A stretch of DNA of 64,000 bases from Streptomyces albogriseolus (lineage in GTDB: Bacteria > Actinomycetota > Actinomycetes > Streptomycetales > Streptomycetaceae), in assembly GCA_014650475.1 (NCBI GenBank), contig BMVA01000003.1, positions 186,001 through 250,000 of the forward strand, written 5' to 3'. The first letter of the stretch is position 1, and each line of letters opens with the position of its first letter. The notes beneath the pieces were generated by a model. The model made no database searches. It saw nothing but the letters and a program-made list of their open reading frames with translations, and was not told the DNA's origin. The position numbers and the translations under genes were made by a program. Positions 8,737 through 17,606 of this stretch are shown here, piece by piece.

Positions 8737-11413
8737 AGCCCAACTCCCTCAGGAAACCGTCCAGCTTCTCCGTCGCCACCTCGCACCGTTCCTCAATGTC
8801 ACGAAGCGACACGAGGTACTTCCGCTCCCATCCCATGCAAGCATCAAGCAAATCCCGTCGCCTACGCAGCACATGCCCCTCTAGCTTGGACGTCAGATCG
8901 TCATGAAGGATGCCCAAAACAATGTCGCGGGCTCGGTCATCGTTCAGGCTTTTCCGCGCTTTATGCAGTCGAGGTGTCGGCCGGTACACAGACTCGTCCT
9001 CTACCGCTACGACCAACTCGGTCTGTTCCGAGGAGTTCTTCAACTCCTTGGACTTCTTCTTCGCGGAGGTTGCCGACGCACCCCCCATCCCCTCAAACGG
9101 ATAGAAGTCCTCCTCCAGCGTCTTCACCGCCTTGTTCGCCGCCGTGCGTTCCCGCTTCAGCTTCTTCAGGTCCGCCTCGCTCAGCAGCGCTTCCGCGATC
9201 GCCGGGTCGAGGCCCGGGGCCTCCCCATCACCGTCGGTCTCGGCGCCGTCCTCCGCGCCCCCCGCCGCCGCAGCCGCCCGCGCGGCCTCCGCCTCCTCCG
9301 CAGCCTTCAACTTCGCGTCCAGTTCCGCCTTGCGGGCGTCCGCGTCCGCGAGTTCCTTCAGGAAGTCGGGGACGAGACGTGCCACCACCTTGTGCGCGTA
9401 CGCCTGGCGCCGCTCCGCCGCCGAGCGCTTGCGGGCGCCACCGGTCCACGGGTCGGGCTCCGGCTCCAGCATGGTCTCGACCGTCTCGACCCAGCCGTCG
9501 ACGACTCCCCGGAAGCCGTTCCCCGCCAGGGCCTTCAGCTCGTTCTTCGCGTCCTGCCACCACCCGGCGACCGCGCCGGCCAGTGCGAAGCGGTCCAGCA
9601 CGCCCACCCCGAGCAAGGTGTCGCGGAAGGAGTCGATGAGATCGGCCCGCAGCCGGGCCAGCTGGGCCCGCTTCTCGAACTCGGTGCGGTCGTCACCCTC
9701 GCAGGGGGCCAGCGCGGCGATCTTCTCCGTCTCCGTCGCCCACCACTTCTCGAACGCCTCCGACAGCTCCTTCTCACGCGCCGCCGCCAGCTCGGTCAGG
9801 CGGTCCGCGTCGGGACGCCGGCCTTCGGGCAGGAAGTCGACGTACTCGGGGTCGTCCGGGCGCTCGGCGAACAGGTCGGTCAACTGGATGCCGTACGCAT
9901 CCAGCAGCTGCTTCTTCTCCGGCGCCTCGATCTCCGCGCGGGGCACCCCGCCCACCAGGTGGGCCCGTACGTCCTGCGGCTCCGGCGGCGGGGTGTTGTC
10001 CACGTACCGGCGGATGTTGAGGTTGTACTTGTTGTCCCGGAGTTCCTTCCGCTCCACCCAGCGGGCGAAGCGCGGCACGTCCTCACCGCCGTGGAAGGTG
10101 GAGACGATCTTCTCCACGTGCTCCGGGAGCAGCACGTTCTGCGCCCGCTCGGCGTGGAATTCGCGGTCGGCGTTGATGAAGAGGACCTTGTCCTCGCGCT
10201 CCGGCCGCTTACGCCCGCGCGAGCGCAGCACCAGGACGCAGGCCGGGATGCCGGTGCCGTAGAAGATGTTCGACGGCAGGCCGATAACCGCCTCCAGCAG
10301 GTCGGCCTCGATGAGCTTGGCCCGGATCCTCTCCTCCGCGCCGCCGCGGAACAGCACACCGTGCGGCATGACCGTGAAGACCGAGCCGCCCCGGCGCTCC
10401 ACCATGTGCAGCATGTGCTGGAGGAACATCAGGTCGGCCTTGCCCTTCTCGGACGTCTGGCCGTACGGCATCCGCTCCTCGATGTCGAGGATCTGGTCGG
10501 CCTTGTAGTCCATGGAGAACGGCGGGTTGCTGAGCACGATGTCGTACGACTCGTCCAGGTGCGCGGGACTGGTGAGGGTGTCCCCGATACTCAGGCTGAA
10601 GTCGACGGCCCCGTGGAACAGCATGTTCATGGTGGCCATGACCCAGGAGCCGTTGTTGGCGTCCTGGCCGGCGAGCGCCAGATCCTCGGTGTCACCGCCG
10701 TGCTCCTCGATGTACTCCTTGGCGTGGATCAGCATGCCGCCCGAGCCGACACACGGGTCGTACACCCGCTGGCCCGCTCGGGGCCGCGCCAGCTCGACCA
10801 TCATCCGCACCACCGCACGCGGGGTGTAGAACTCGCCGCCCTTGGCGCCGGCCGAGTCGGCGAAGTCCTTCAGCAGGTACTCGTAGGCGGCGCCGATGAC
10901 GTCCGGGAACTCGAAGTCCTCACCGCGCAGCCGCATGCCGCCGAAGTGCTCGATGAGTCCCTGGAGCCGTTTGTCGGCGAGCTTGGCCGCCGCCGTGCCG
11001 GTGCCCCCGCCGCCACCGATGCGGTTGAAGTTCACGTGGTCGAAGAGGTGGCGCAACCGAGGGTTGTCGGCCTCCATCGCGTCGAGCGCGGGCTGGAGGT
11101 GCTTGGTCGCCACGTCGTCCACCGCACCGGCCAGCTTGCTCCAGCGAGCGGCCTTGGGGACGTACATCACATTGCGGGCGGTGTACTTGGCCGGCTCCTC
11201 GGCCTCCTCCTCCGCCTCCTCGCGCGTGGCCCCCGCTGCCATCTCCTCGGCGATCACCTTCTCCCGGACCGCCTCGAACTCGTCGTTGGCCCGCTTGAGG
11301 AAGAGCAGGACGAGCAGGAAGTCGCGGTACTCGGCGGCGTCCATGGTTCCGCGGAGGATGTCCGCGGCGGCGAAGAGGTGACGCTCCAGCTGTTCGAGCG
11401 TGATCCTGGCCAC
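8726..11413 (-). CDS. hsdM: Type I restriction-modification methyltransferase subunit
   Basis: This N6-adenine methyltransferase modifies host DNA and forms the core of the restriction complex. The N-terminal HsdM helical domain is followed by the SAM-binding motif I DPCVGSGG (residues 219-226) and the catalytic NPPF motif (296-299). At 895 residues it is much longer than the classical ~520-residue HsdM. The extra C-terminal region includes an Ala/Glu-rich coiled-coil-like and acidic stretch around residues 690-735. The last ~110 codons (roughly 8726-9060) have the lower GC of hsdS, while the rest is high GC, so a composition boundary falls inside the gene. No frame disruption is seen. Confidence 0.95.
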   Translation of the reverse strand: MARITLEQLERHLFAAADILRGTMDAAEYRDFLLVLLFLKRANDEFEAVREKVIAEEMAAGATREEAEEEAEEPAKYTARNVMYVPKAARWSKLAGAVDDVATKHLQPALDAMEADNPRLRHLFDHVNFNRIGGGGGTGTAAAKLADKRLQGLIEHFGGMRLRGEDFEFPDVIGAAYEYLLKDFADSAGAKGGEFYTPRAVVRMMVELARPRAGQRVYDPCVGSGGMLIHAKEYIEEHGGDTEDLALAGQDANNGSWVMATMNMLFHGAVDFSLSIGDTLTSPAHLDESYDIVLSNPPFSMDYKADQILDIEERMPYGQTSEKGKADLMFLQHMLHMVERRGGSVFTVMPHGVLFRGGAEERIRAKLIEADLLEAVIGLPSNIFYGTGIPACVLVLRSRGRKRPEREDKVLFINADREFHAERAQNVLLPEHVEKIVSTFHGGEDVPRFARWVERKELRDNKYNLNIRRYVDNTPPPEPQDVRAHLVGGVPRAEIEAPEKKQLLDAYGIQLTDLFAERPDDPEYVDFLPEGRRPDADRLTELAAAREKELSEAFEKWWATETEKIAALAPCEGDDRTEFEKRAQLARLRADLIDSFRDTLLGVGVLDRFALAGAVAGWWQDAKNELKALAGNGFRGVVDGWVETVETMLEPEPDPWTGGARKRSAAERRQAYAHKVVARLVPDFLKELADADARKAELDAKLKAAEEAEAARAAAAAGGAEDGAETDGDGEAPGLDPAIAEALLSEADLKKLKRERTAANKAVKTLEEDFYPFEGMGGASATSAKKKSKELKNSSEQTELVVAVEDESVYRPTPRLHKARKSLNDDRARDIVLGILHDDLTSKLEGHVLRRRRDLLDACMGWERKYLVSLRDIEERCEVATEKLDGFLRELGYVD

Positions 11414-11502
11414 GTTACGGCTCCCTGTTCACGTGTGACGAGTGGTGGGGGTGGCGACGGCCGACGGAGTGCGTCGGGCGACCGCGTGTGCACCCATGCA
11501 GC

Positions 11503-12252
11503 CTAGTAGCCGCTGAGGAGCAGTCCGTCCTCCACGAAGCGCCATACGTCCGTGTACGGGTCCCAGCTATGGGGATGTGTCGTGGAGTAACCGTCGTTGA
11601 TCTTCTGGGCGTGTTTCCTGGCCGTTCTGTACCGGCTGAGGGCGTCGTCGGTGGCGGGGGTGAGTACCTGCTCCTCCCGCACATGCTTCGACTGCTGCGC
11701 GGTGACCGTCCGCACCCCGCGCCCGTACGTCGCCGCGAACCCGGGGCGTGAGCGCAACCGGCTGTTGGCGTCGTTGCAGACTCCGCCGAAGGTGGCCGTG
11801 TAGTTGGTGTAGTGGAGCAGCCGCCACAGTTCGAAGCACGGGTGCGAGTAGGCGACGCGGACGCCCTCCTTCTCCGCAAGGCTGAGGGCCTCGGGGATTC
11901 CCTGGTGGTCGTCGCGGTCGAAGAGGACCCACACCTGGGGCCAGTTCCAGTCCTTGTCGCGCCGGAGCCCGGCGTCCTTCGCCTCGCGCTCGACCTTGCG
12001 CAGGGTGCGGACGGCGTCCTGGACCATCCGTAATGGCTTGCGATGCTTGCCCTCGACGTTGGGGTTCGCGATGTGGTGCTGCACTGTCCGGCCGGATTCA
12101 GCCCACGCTCCGTTGCGGACGATGATGTCGATGTACTCGGGCTCGGTTACCTCGCCCTCGGTGTAGATGTACACCTGGCGCGCCCGGCTCCCCCGGCCCT
12201 TCGCGGCGCCCTTCCTGCGGGAGACGCTGTCCCCTCCCCGTGCCCTCGCCAT
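11503..12252 (-). CDS. rloB: RloB-family protein (AbiLii-like)
   Basis: A 249-residue RloB-family protein. After a basic N-terminus it has YIYTEGEVTEPEYID (family signature EGE-x-TEPEY), then WVLFDRDDH, consistent with a TOPRIM-like metal-binding fold, and FELWRLLHY. The family is the second component of RloA/RloB and AbiLi/AbiLii abortive-infection systems, where it acts with an ABC-type ATPase. Its ATG shares one base with the stop of the ATPase gene (TGATG at 12250-12254), indicating coupled translation. A longer frame to 12582 runs through the ATPase gene and is rejected. Confidence 0.88.
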   Translation of the reverse strand: MARARGGDSVSRRKGAAKGRGSRARQVYIYTEGEVTEPEYIDIIVRNGAWAESGRTVQHHIANPNVEGKHRKPLRMVQDAVRTLRKVEREAKDAGLRRDKDWNWPQVWVLFDRDDHQGIPEALSLAEKEGVRVAYSHPCFELWRLLHYTNYTATFGGVCNDANSRLRSRPGFAATYGRGVRTVTAQQSKHVREEQVLTPATDDALSRYRTARKHAQKINDGYSTTHPHSWDPYTDVWRFVEDGLLLSGY

Positions 12253-13553
12253 CAGAGCCCTTCCGTCCCCGTCCGTACGTCGTCGTCCGCCGGGCCCTCG
12301 CCCAGCGCGGCCGTCTCCTGAGTACGCAGCAGCCGTCGCCCGACCTGCCCCTCCGACACCTTCGGTACGGCCCCGAAGGACCCGGCGAGATAGGAGGACA
12401 TCAGGTCTTCCTCCGCCGTCGGTTCCCAGTCGGCGACCGAGGTCAGGCTCGTGGCACCGCGCTCGTCCTTCTCGGTGAGCCAGATCTGGCCGGGGTGCAA
12501 CAGCCGTCCGCCGCCCGGGGTCCGCAGAAGGGAGAGATCGTGGGCGGTGAAAATGAGCTGCGCTCCCTTGCGGTTGAGCCATGGAGCCTGGAAGAGGCGT
12601 ACGACCTCGGCGGCGAAGCGTGAGTGGAGGCTGGCGTCGAGTTCGTCGACGAGGAGGACCGCTCCGGTGTCGAGGGCGAGCAGCAGGGGGCCGATCAGGG
12701 CGAACCAGGAGCGGGTCCCCCAGGACTCCGCCTCCCAGTCGAGCGCGGTCCGCTCACCCCCGCCCTCGTGGATGAGCCGTACCAGAGGCTTCCCGGAGGA
12801 AGTCCGTTCGACCTCCACTCCGGCAATGCCCAGATCGGCGACCTTCAGGAGTTCCTCGGCCCGGAGCCGGAAGCCCCCGTCCTGCAGCAGCCGCAGGGCG
12901 GTGTAGTCCTCACGCTGAGCCCGCTCGGTCTCGGGCGTGACATCCCAGAAGTTGTTCTTGAACCAGTCGAAGACCGGGGTGAGCTGCTCATGCCCGTCGT
13001 TCGCGGCGCGTGTCAGGAGCAGGGCGTCCCGACGTGTCGTGCGGGCCAGTCTGGCGCGGTCGCGAAGCCGGTCACCGGGGAAGTCGAAGCTCTTCTCACG
13101 GGCGGCGTCCCGCTCGAACCACACCTGGCGGCGGCCCTTGGGATAGGCGTAGAGCCACTCGGCCTCCACCCGGTGCTGTCCGAGTTCGAAGCCGTACGTC
13201 CAGCGCACTCCGTCGACGAGGACGAAATCCGCCTCGTACAGGGAGGTCTCGGCGGCGGCCTTCGGATCAAGAGCGAACTCGTCGCGTGGGATGCCGTCGT
13301 AGGACGTCCAGTCGGCGTACGAACGCAGCACACAACGTCGCATGTTCCGTAGGGCGGCGATCAGGTTCGACTTGCCGGAGGCGTTGGGACCGAAGACGCC
13401 GAGGACGGTGTGGACGGGGAGCCGCCGGCCGTCGGAGAGTTCCGTCTCGCGTGCGGTGGCCCGCTCGTTCTCGTCGTCCTCGGGCGCGACGAACGACAGT
13501 TCCTGCTCGTCGCGCAGGGACCGGACGTTGGCCACCCGGAATCTCAGCAGCAT
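12252..13553 (-). CDS. rloA: RloA-like AAA/ABC-type ATPase (AbiLi-like)
   Basis: A 433-residue ATPase of the AAA_15/AAA_21 (RloA/AbiLi) type. Walker A is GPNASGKS at residues 55-62, after the typical first strand MLLRFRVANVRSL. Walker B is VLLVDELDAS near residue 300, and the H-loop FTAHDLSLL lies about 36 residues later. It is coupled to rloB and lies directly upstream of hsdM in the same orientation, matching the original description of rlo genes as restriction-linked ORFs. The pair likely provides phage defence that complements the type I system; the trigger and target are unknown. Confidence 0.88.
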   Translation of the reverse strand: MLLRFRVANVRSLRDEQELSFVAPEDDENERATARETELSDGRRLPVHTVLGVFGPNASGKSNLIAALRNMRRCVLRSYADWTSYDGIPRDEFALDPKAAAETSLYEADFVLVDGVRWTYGFELGQHRVEAEWLYAYPKGRRQVWFERDAAREKSFDFPGDRLRDRARLARTTRRDALLLTRAANDGHEQLTPVFDWFKNNFWDVTPETERAQREDYTALRLLQDGGFRLRAEELLKVADLGIAGVEVERTSSGKPLVRLIHEGGGERTALDWEAESWGTRSWFALIGPLLLALDTGAVLLVDELDASLHSRFAAEVVRLFQAPWLNRKGAQLIFTAHDLSLLRTPGGGRLLHPGQIWLTEKDERGATSLTSVADWEPTAEEDLMSSYLAGSFGAVPKVSEGQVGRRLLRTQETAALGEGPADDDVRTGTEGL

Positions 13554-13596
13554 CCCGCTTCCTTCGCGACGGTCACAAGGGGCGCCCCTTCCGAGC

Positions 13597-13633
13597 GAGA
13601 TGGCCGGCCGGGGTCACCCGTACCGGCCATCTC
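13597..13633 (-). terminator. Terminator downstream of purA
   Basis: An 11-bp perfect stem (GAGATGGCCGG at 13597-13607 with CCGGCCATCTC at 13623-13633) surrounds a smaller GGGT/ACCC stem in the loop. It lies just downstream of the purA stop on the minus strand and upstream of rloA. It may insulate the island from purA transcription. Confidence 0.7.
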
Positions 13634-13664
13634 ATCAGATCTCCAAGTCCTCCGGAAGGAGAAC

Positions 13665-14948
13665 TCAGAGGAACGAGTTGATCTCGATCGTCTCGGTACG
13701 GCCCGGGCCCACGCCGATCGCGGAGATCGGGGCGCCGGACATCTCCTCCAGGGCCTTCACGTACGCCTGGGCGTTCTTCGGCAGGTCGGAGAAGGACTTC
13801 GCCTTGCTGATGTCCTCGTTCCAGCCCGGCAGCATCTCGTAGACCGGCTTCGCGTGGTGGAAGTCCGTCTGCGAGTACGGCAGCTCCTCGACGCGCCGGC
13901 CGTCGATCTCGTAGGCCACGCAGACCGGGATCTGCTCCCAGCCGGTGAGCACGTCGAGCTTGGTGAGGAAGAAGTCCGTCAGGCCGTTCACCCGGGTCGC
14001 GTAGCGGGCGATCACCGCGTCGAACCAGCCGCAGCGGCGGTCACGGCCGGTGGTGACGCCCCGCTCGCCGCCGATGCGGCGCAGCGCCTCGCCGTCCTCG
14101 TCGAACAGCTCCGTCGGGAACGGTCCCGCGCCGACGCGGGTGGTGTACGCCTTGAGGATGCCGATGACCCGGCTGATCTTCGTCGGGCCCACGCCCGCGC
14201 CCGTGCAGGCGCCGCCCGCGGTCGGGTTCGACGAGGTGACGAAGGGGTACGTGCCGTGGTCGATGTCGAGCAGGGTGCCCTGGCCGCCCTCGAAGAGGAC
14301 CACCTTGTCCTGCTCCAGCGCCTCGTTCAGCACCAGCACGGTGTCGGCGACGTACGGCGCCAGCTTGTCCGCGTAGCCCAGCAGCTCCTCGACCACCTGC
14401 TCCACGGCGATCGCGCGCCGGTTGTAGAGCTTCGTGAGCATCTGGTTCTTGACGTCGAGGGCCGCCTCGACCTTCTGGGTGAGGATCGACTCGTCGTAGA
14501 GGTCCTGCACCCGGATGCCGACGCGGTTGATCTTGTCGGCGTAGGTCGGGCCGATGCCGCGGCCGGTGGTGCCGATCTTCCGCTTGCCGAGGAAGCGCTC
14601 GGTCACCTTGTCCACCGTCACGTTGTACGGCGTGATGATGTGCGCGTTTCCGCTGATCAGGAGCTTCGACGTGTCGACGCCGCGCTCGTTCAGACCGCTC
14701 AGCTCGGAGAGCAGGACCGACGGGTCGACGACGACGCCGTTACCGATGACCGGCGTGCAGCCGGGGGAGAGGATCCCGGAAGGGAGCAGGTGAAGGGCGT
14801 ACTTCTGATCGCCCACGACCACCGTGTGGCCGGCGTTGTTGCCGCCCTGGTAGCGCACCACATAGTCGACGGAACCACCGAGCAGGTCCGTCGCCTTTCC
14901 CTTGCCTTCGTCACCCCACTGAGCACCGAGCAGCACAAGTGCGGGCAC
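13665..14948 (-). CDS. purA: Adenylosuccinate synthetase
   Basis: This enzyme catalyses the GTP-dependent joining of IMP and aspartate to make adenylosuccinate, the first committed step from IMP to AMP. At 427 residues it has the usual family length. The N-terminal P-loop-like GDEGKGK (residues 12-18), the GGNNAGHTV substrate loop, GIGPTYADK and [10 protein letters not shown] are all present. It starts with GTG at 14948. As a housekeeping gene it marks the start of the core chromosome to the right of the defence island. It is divergent from the DAG-kinase-like gene. Confidence 0.98.
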   Translation of the reverse strand: MPALVLLGAQWGDEGKGKATDLLGGSVDYVVRYQGGNNAGHTVVVGDQKYALHLLPSGILSPGCTPVIGNGVVVDPSVLLSELSGLNERGVDTSKLLISGNAHIITPYNVTVDKVTERFLGKRKIGTTGRGIGPTYADKINRVGIRVQDLYDESILTQKVEAALDVKNQMLTKLYNRRAIAVEQVVEELLGYADKLAPYVADTVLVLNEALEQDKVVLFEGGQGTLLDIDHGTYPFVTSSNPTAGGACTGAGVGPTKISRVIGILKAYTTRVGAGPFPTELFDEDGEALRRIGGERGVTTGRDRRCGWFDAVIARYATRVNGLTDFFLTKLDVLTGWEQIPVCVAYEIDGRRVEELPYSQTDFHHAKPVYEMLPGWNEDISKAKSFSDLPKNAQAYVKALEEMSGAPISAIGVGPGRTETIEINSFL

Positions 14949-15072
14949 GCGCGTACACCCCTTCCGGGCGGGGCATGTCCAAGGTCAGGGGCGCACACGG
15001 AGGATCTCCGCCGCGTGCACCGCGACCACCGTTGGCCGCCAACCGTCGGACCGGATGCCCCGGAATAGACGA

Positions 15073-15101
15073 AGCCCCTGGCGCAATAGCGCAAAGGGGC
15101 T
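15073..15101. promoter_or_regulatory. Strong hairpin in the purA/DAG-kinase divergent region
   Basis: AGCCCCT (15073-15079) pairs with AGGGGCT (15095-15101), and inside it GCGC (15081-15084) pairs with GCGC (15089-15092) around an AATA loop. It lies about 125 bp upstream of purA and 34 bp upstream of the plus-strand gene. It could be a leader structure for either gene, or a terminator-like attenuator. No known purine riboswitch sequence was recognised. Confidence 0.5.
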
Positions 15102-15134
15102 CTTGCACAAAGATGCTACCCGAGGAAGCGAGGC

Positions 15135-15995
15135 ATGGCCGAGGTGGCGACTTCCGGGACTTCTTCCGCGACGTCCGATCAGCTCCTGGTGGTCATCGAT
15201 CCGGTCGCCCGGCGGGCGGACGGCGAGTCGGTCCGGATCGCACGGGACGTGCTCCGCGCGGGTGCGGCGGGCGCGAAGGTGTGCCTGCCGGACGGCCCCG
15301 AGGAATTCGCCCGGGCGCTCGCCCGGCGCGGCTCGCGGCGTCCGGTGGTGGTGGGCGACGACCGGGCGCTGGTGCGCGCGGTGGAGCTGCTGCACCGGCG
15401 GCGGGAGCTGGCCGGGTGCGCGCTGTCCCTGGTGCCGGTGGGCGGTTCGGTGTCGCTCGCCCGGGCGCTGGGCGTGCCGTGCGGGGCGGTGGCCGCGGCG
15501 CGGGCGGTGCTGGACGGGGCGGAGCGGCGGATGGACCTGCTGGTCGACGACCGCGACGGCGTGGTGCTCGGCGCGCTGCGGATCCCGCCGCTCAGCTCCC
15601 CGTCCCCCCTGCGGCACTCCCCCGACGGGGTGACCCACCCCTGGCTGCGAACCTGCCGCTCCCTGGTGCGCACGCTCGCGCCCGCCCGGCCGCCCGCCGC
15701 ACCCGGGTCGGGGCCGACGCGGCTGCGGGTGGAGGTGGACGGGGAGACCCTTGTCGACCTGCACCAGTCGGTGGAGGCCGTCTCGGTCGTCCCCGGCGCC
15801 TCGGGCACGGCCCGCGTGGAGGTCCGCCCGGCCTCCGTCGGCGCGGAGGCGTCCCCCCTCTCGGCGGAGGGCAGCACGATCACCGTGTCGGGCGCGCATT
15901 TCCGCTACCGGGCGGACGCGGTGGTGTCGGGACCGGTGCGGACGCGGACCTGGGAGGTGCGGGAGGGGGCCTGGGGGCTGACGGTGCCGGCGTGA
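15135..15995 (+). CDS. Diacylglycerol kinase-like (DAGK_cat-type) protein
   Basis: A 286-residue protein resembling the diacylglycerol/lipid kinase catalytic family. It has an N-terminal LLVVIDPVARR strand, a DDRALVRAVELLHRR region where the family normally has its GGDGT-like motif, and a late VEVDGE strand. The glycine-rich GGDGT itself is not visible (the equivalent seems to be VGDDRALV), so catalytic activity is uncertain. The start is ATG at 15135 with GAGGAAG upstream. It is divergent from purA, a pairing seen in other Streptomyces chromosomes as far as I recall. Confidence 0.7.
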   Translation: MAEVATSGTSSATSDQLLVVIDPVARRADGESVRIARDVLRAGAAGAKVCLPDGPEEFARALARRGSRRPVVVGDDRALVRAVELLHRRRELAGCALSLVPVGGSVSLARALGVPCGAVAAARAVLDGAERRMDLLVDDRDGVVLGALRIPPLSSPSPLRHSPDGVTHPWLRTCRSLVRTLAPARPPAAPGSGPTRLRVEVDGETLVDLHQSVEAVSVVPGASGTARVEVRPASVGAEASPLSAEGSTITVSGAHFRYRADAVVSGPVRTRTWEVREGAWGLTVPA

Positions 15996-16031
15996 GCCGC
16001 CTCCGGACCGGCACTCGCCGCGTCGGACCTA

Positions 16032-16559
16032 CTACAGCCCGGGAGCTGATCCCGGGTCCTCCCCGGCACCGCCGAACAGCTTCTGCCGGTGCCCGTGCCA
16101 GCGCTCCATCATCGCCTCGACCTCCTTCTCCACGAACTCGAAGAAGGCCAGCGTCTCCGCCAGCCGTCGGCCCGCCGGGGTGTCCCCTCCCAGACTGGCG
16201 ATGCCGTCCCGCAGGGCCCCCTCCCAGCGCCTGATGACGGCCTCGCGATTGGTGAGGGCCTCGTACCACTGGTCGCCGTGGACCCGGTAGCGCTCCCGGC
16301 GGGAGCCCGGTTCACGCTCGCGGGACACCATGTGCTGGCGCGCCAGGTAGCGCACCGCCCCCGACACCGCGGCCGGTGAGATCCTGAGCCGCTCGCCCAG
16401 TTCGGCGGAGGTCATGACCCCGGTGTCGGACGCGAGCAGGGCCGCGAAGACGCGGGCGGGCATCCGCGGCAGCCCGGCCTCCACCAGCTGCGCCGCGAAG
16501 TGCTCGACGAACCGCGAGACCGCCTCCGGGTCCCGGACCGTCCCGCCCGGTTCCGCCAT
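16032..16559 (-). CDS. GbsR/MarR-family transcriptional regulator
   Basis: A winged-helix repressor of the GbsR/MarR group. The HTH is around LTSAELGERLRISPAAVSG, the wing follows at MVSREREPGSRRERY, and a helical C-terminus contains the family-typical FFEFVEKEVEAMMERW. The ATG at 16559 is preferred over a GTG 30 bases upstream because GGAGAGG lies 7 nt before it. The gene is divergent from an ABC exporter, and a perfect palindrome sits between them. That is the standard layout for a local repressor of a drug exporter. Confidence 0.9.
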   Translation of the reverse strand: MAEPGGTVRDPEAVSRFVEHFAAQLVEAGLPRMPARVFAALLASDTGVMTSAELGERLRISPAAVSGAVRYLARQHMVSREREPGSRRERYRVHGDQWYEALTNREAVIRRWEGALRDGIASLGGDTPAGRRLAETLAFFEFVEKEVEAMMERWHGHRQKLFGGAGEDPGSAPGL

Positions 16560-16626
16560 GTCCGACCCTCTCCCCTGCTCAGGCGCCACCGGCTCAGTCT
16601 AGTCAGCGTTTATACGCTTCCTTAAC

Positions 16627-16642
16627 TTCACAAATCTGTGAA
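16627..16642. promoter_or_regulatory. Candidate operator for the GbsR/MarR regulator
   Basis: A perfect inverted repeat TTCACA-AATC-TGTGAA lies in the 102-bp divergent gap, 20 bp upstream of the ABC-transporter ATG. It is flanked by a second, slightly asymmetric repeat TACGCTT (16613-16619) / AAGCGTA (16645-16651). The sequence is AT-richer than its surroundings. Position and symmetry suit a dimeric MarR-type repressor controlling both directions. Confidence 0.7.
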
Positions 16643-16661
16643 CGAAGCGTACGTTCCAGGC

Positions 16662-17606
16662 ATGACGAAGGCCATCTCCGTGTCCGGGCTGCGCAAGTCG
16701 TTCGGCCGGACCCACGCGCTGGACGGGCTCGACCTGAGCGTCGAGACCGGCGAGGTCCACGGCTTCCTCGGCCCCAACGGCGCCGGCAAGTCGACCACCC
16801 TCCGTGTACTGCTCGGTCTGCTGCGCGCCGACTCCGGCACCGCCGAGGTGCTGGGGCACGATCCGTGGCGCGACGCCGTGGCGCTGCACCGCCGTCTCGC
16901 CTACGTCCCCGGCGACGTGGAGCTGTGGCCGGGGCTGACCGGCGGCGAGGCCATCGACCTGCTGGCCCGGCTGCGCGGCGGGCTCGACGAGCGGCGCCGC
17001 GCCGAACTCGTCGAGCGGTTCGACCTCGACCCGACCAAGAAGGGCCGCGCCTACTCCAAGGGCAACCGGCAGAAGGTCGCCATCGTCGCCGCGCTCGCCT
17101 CCGACGCCGAACTGCTGCTGCTCGACGAGCCGACCGCGGGGCTCGACCCGCTGATGGAAGTCGTCTTCCAGGACGTCATCGCCGAGGCCAAGGCGGCCGG
17201 AAGGACCGTATTGCTCTCCAGCCACATCCTGGCCCAGGTGGAGAAGCTCGCCGACCGCGTCAGCATCGTCCGCCAGGGCCGGACCGTCCAGTCCGGCACC
17301 CTCGGCGAGCTGCGCCACCTGACCCGCACCACCGTCGAGGCGGAGACCGAACGGCCCGCCGCGGACCTCGCCCGCCTGCCCGGCGTCCACGACCTGCGGA
17401 CCGTCGACGAGGCCACCGGCCGGATCCACTTCACCGTCGACGGCGCCCACGTCGGCGCCGCCGTCCGCGCGCTCAGCGACCTCGGCGTGCGCAGCCTGGT
17501 CAGCCACCCGCCCACCCTGGAGGAGCTGATGCTGCGCCACTACGGCGACGAGCTGGCCGCCAACGGGCACACCACCGGACAGGTCACGAACGGAGAGCCG
17601 CGATGA
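16662..17606 (+). CDS. ABC exporter ATP-binding protein
   Basis: This is the nucleotide-binding subunit of a drug-type ABC exporter. Walker [10 protein letters not shown], an unusual signature loop SKGNRQK in place of LSGGQ, Walker [13 protein letters not shown] and the [12 protein letters not shown]-loop region are all visible. The ATG at 16662 is used; an in-frame GTG at 16638 lies inside the candidate operator and is less likely. The stop overlaps the permease ATG (ATGA at 17603-17606). Substrate is unknown, and the adjacent GbsR/MarR gene suggests inducible export. Confidence 0.93.
   Translation: MTKAISVSGLRKSFGRTHALDGLDLSVETGEVHGFLGPNGAGKSTTLRVLLGLLRADSGTAEVLGHDPWRDAVALHRRLAYVPGDVELWPGLTGGEAIDLLARLRGGLDERRRAELVERFDLDPTKKGRAYSKGNRQKVAIVAALASDAELLLLDEPTAGLDPLMEVVFQDVIAEAKAAGRTVLLSSHILAQVEKLADRVSIVRQGRTVQSGTLGELRHLTRTTVEAETERPAADLARLPGVHDLRTVDEATGRIHFTVDGAHVGAAVRALSDLGVRSLVSHPPTLEELMLRHYGDELAANGHTTGQVTNGEPR

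Noticed and set aside
8903-11506. 867-aa plus-strand frame opposite hsdM
   Set aside because: Antisense shadow of a high-GC gene; composition is Arg/Gly/Leu-rich without motifs, while hsdM on the other strand has clear catalytic motifs.
15073-15101. Purine riboswitch upstream of purA
   Set aside because: A strong hairpin exists, but none of the conserved purine-riboswitch core sequences were recognisable.
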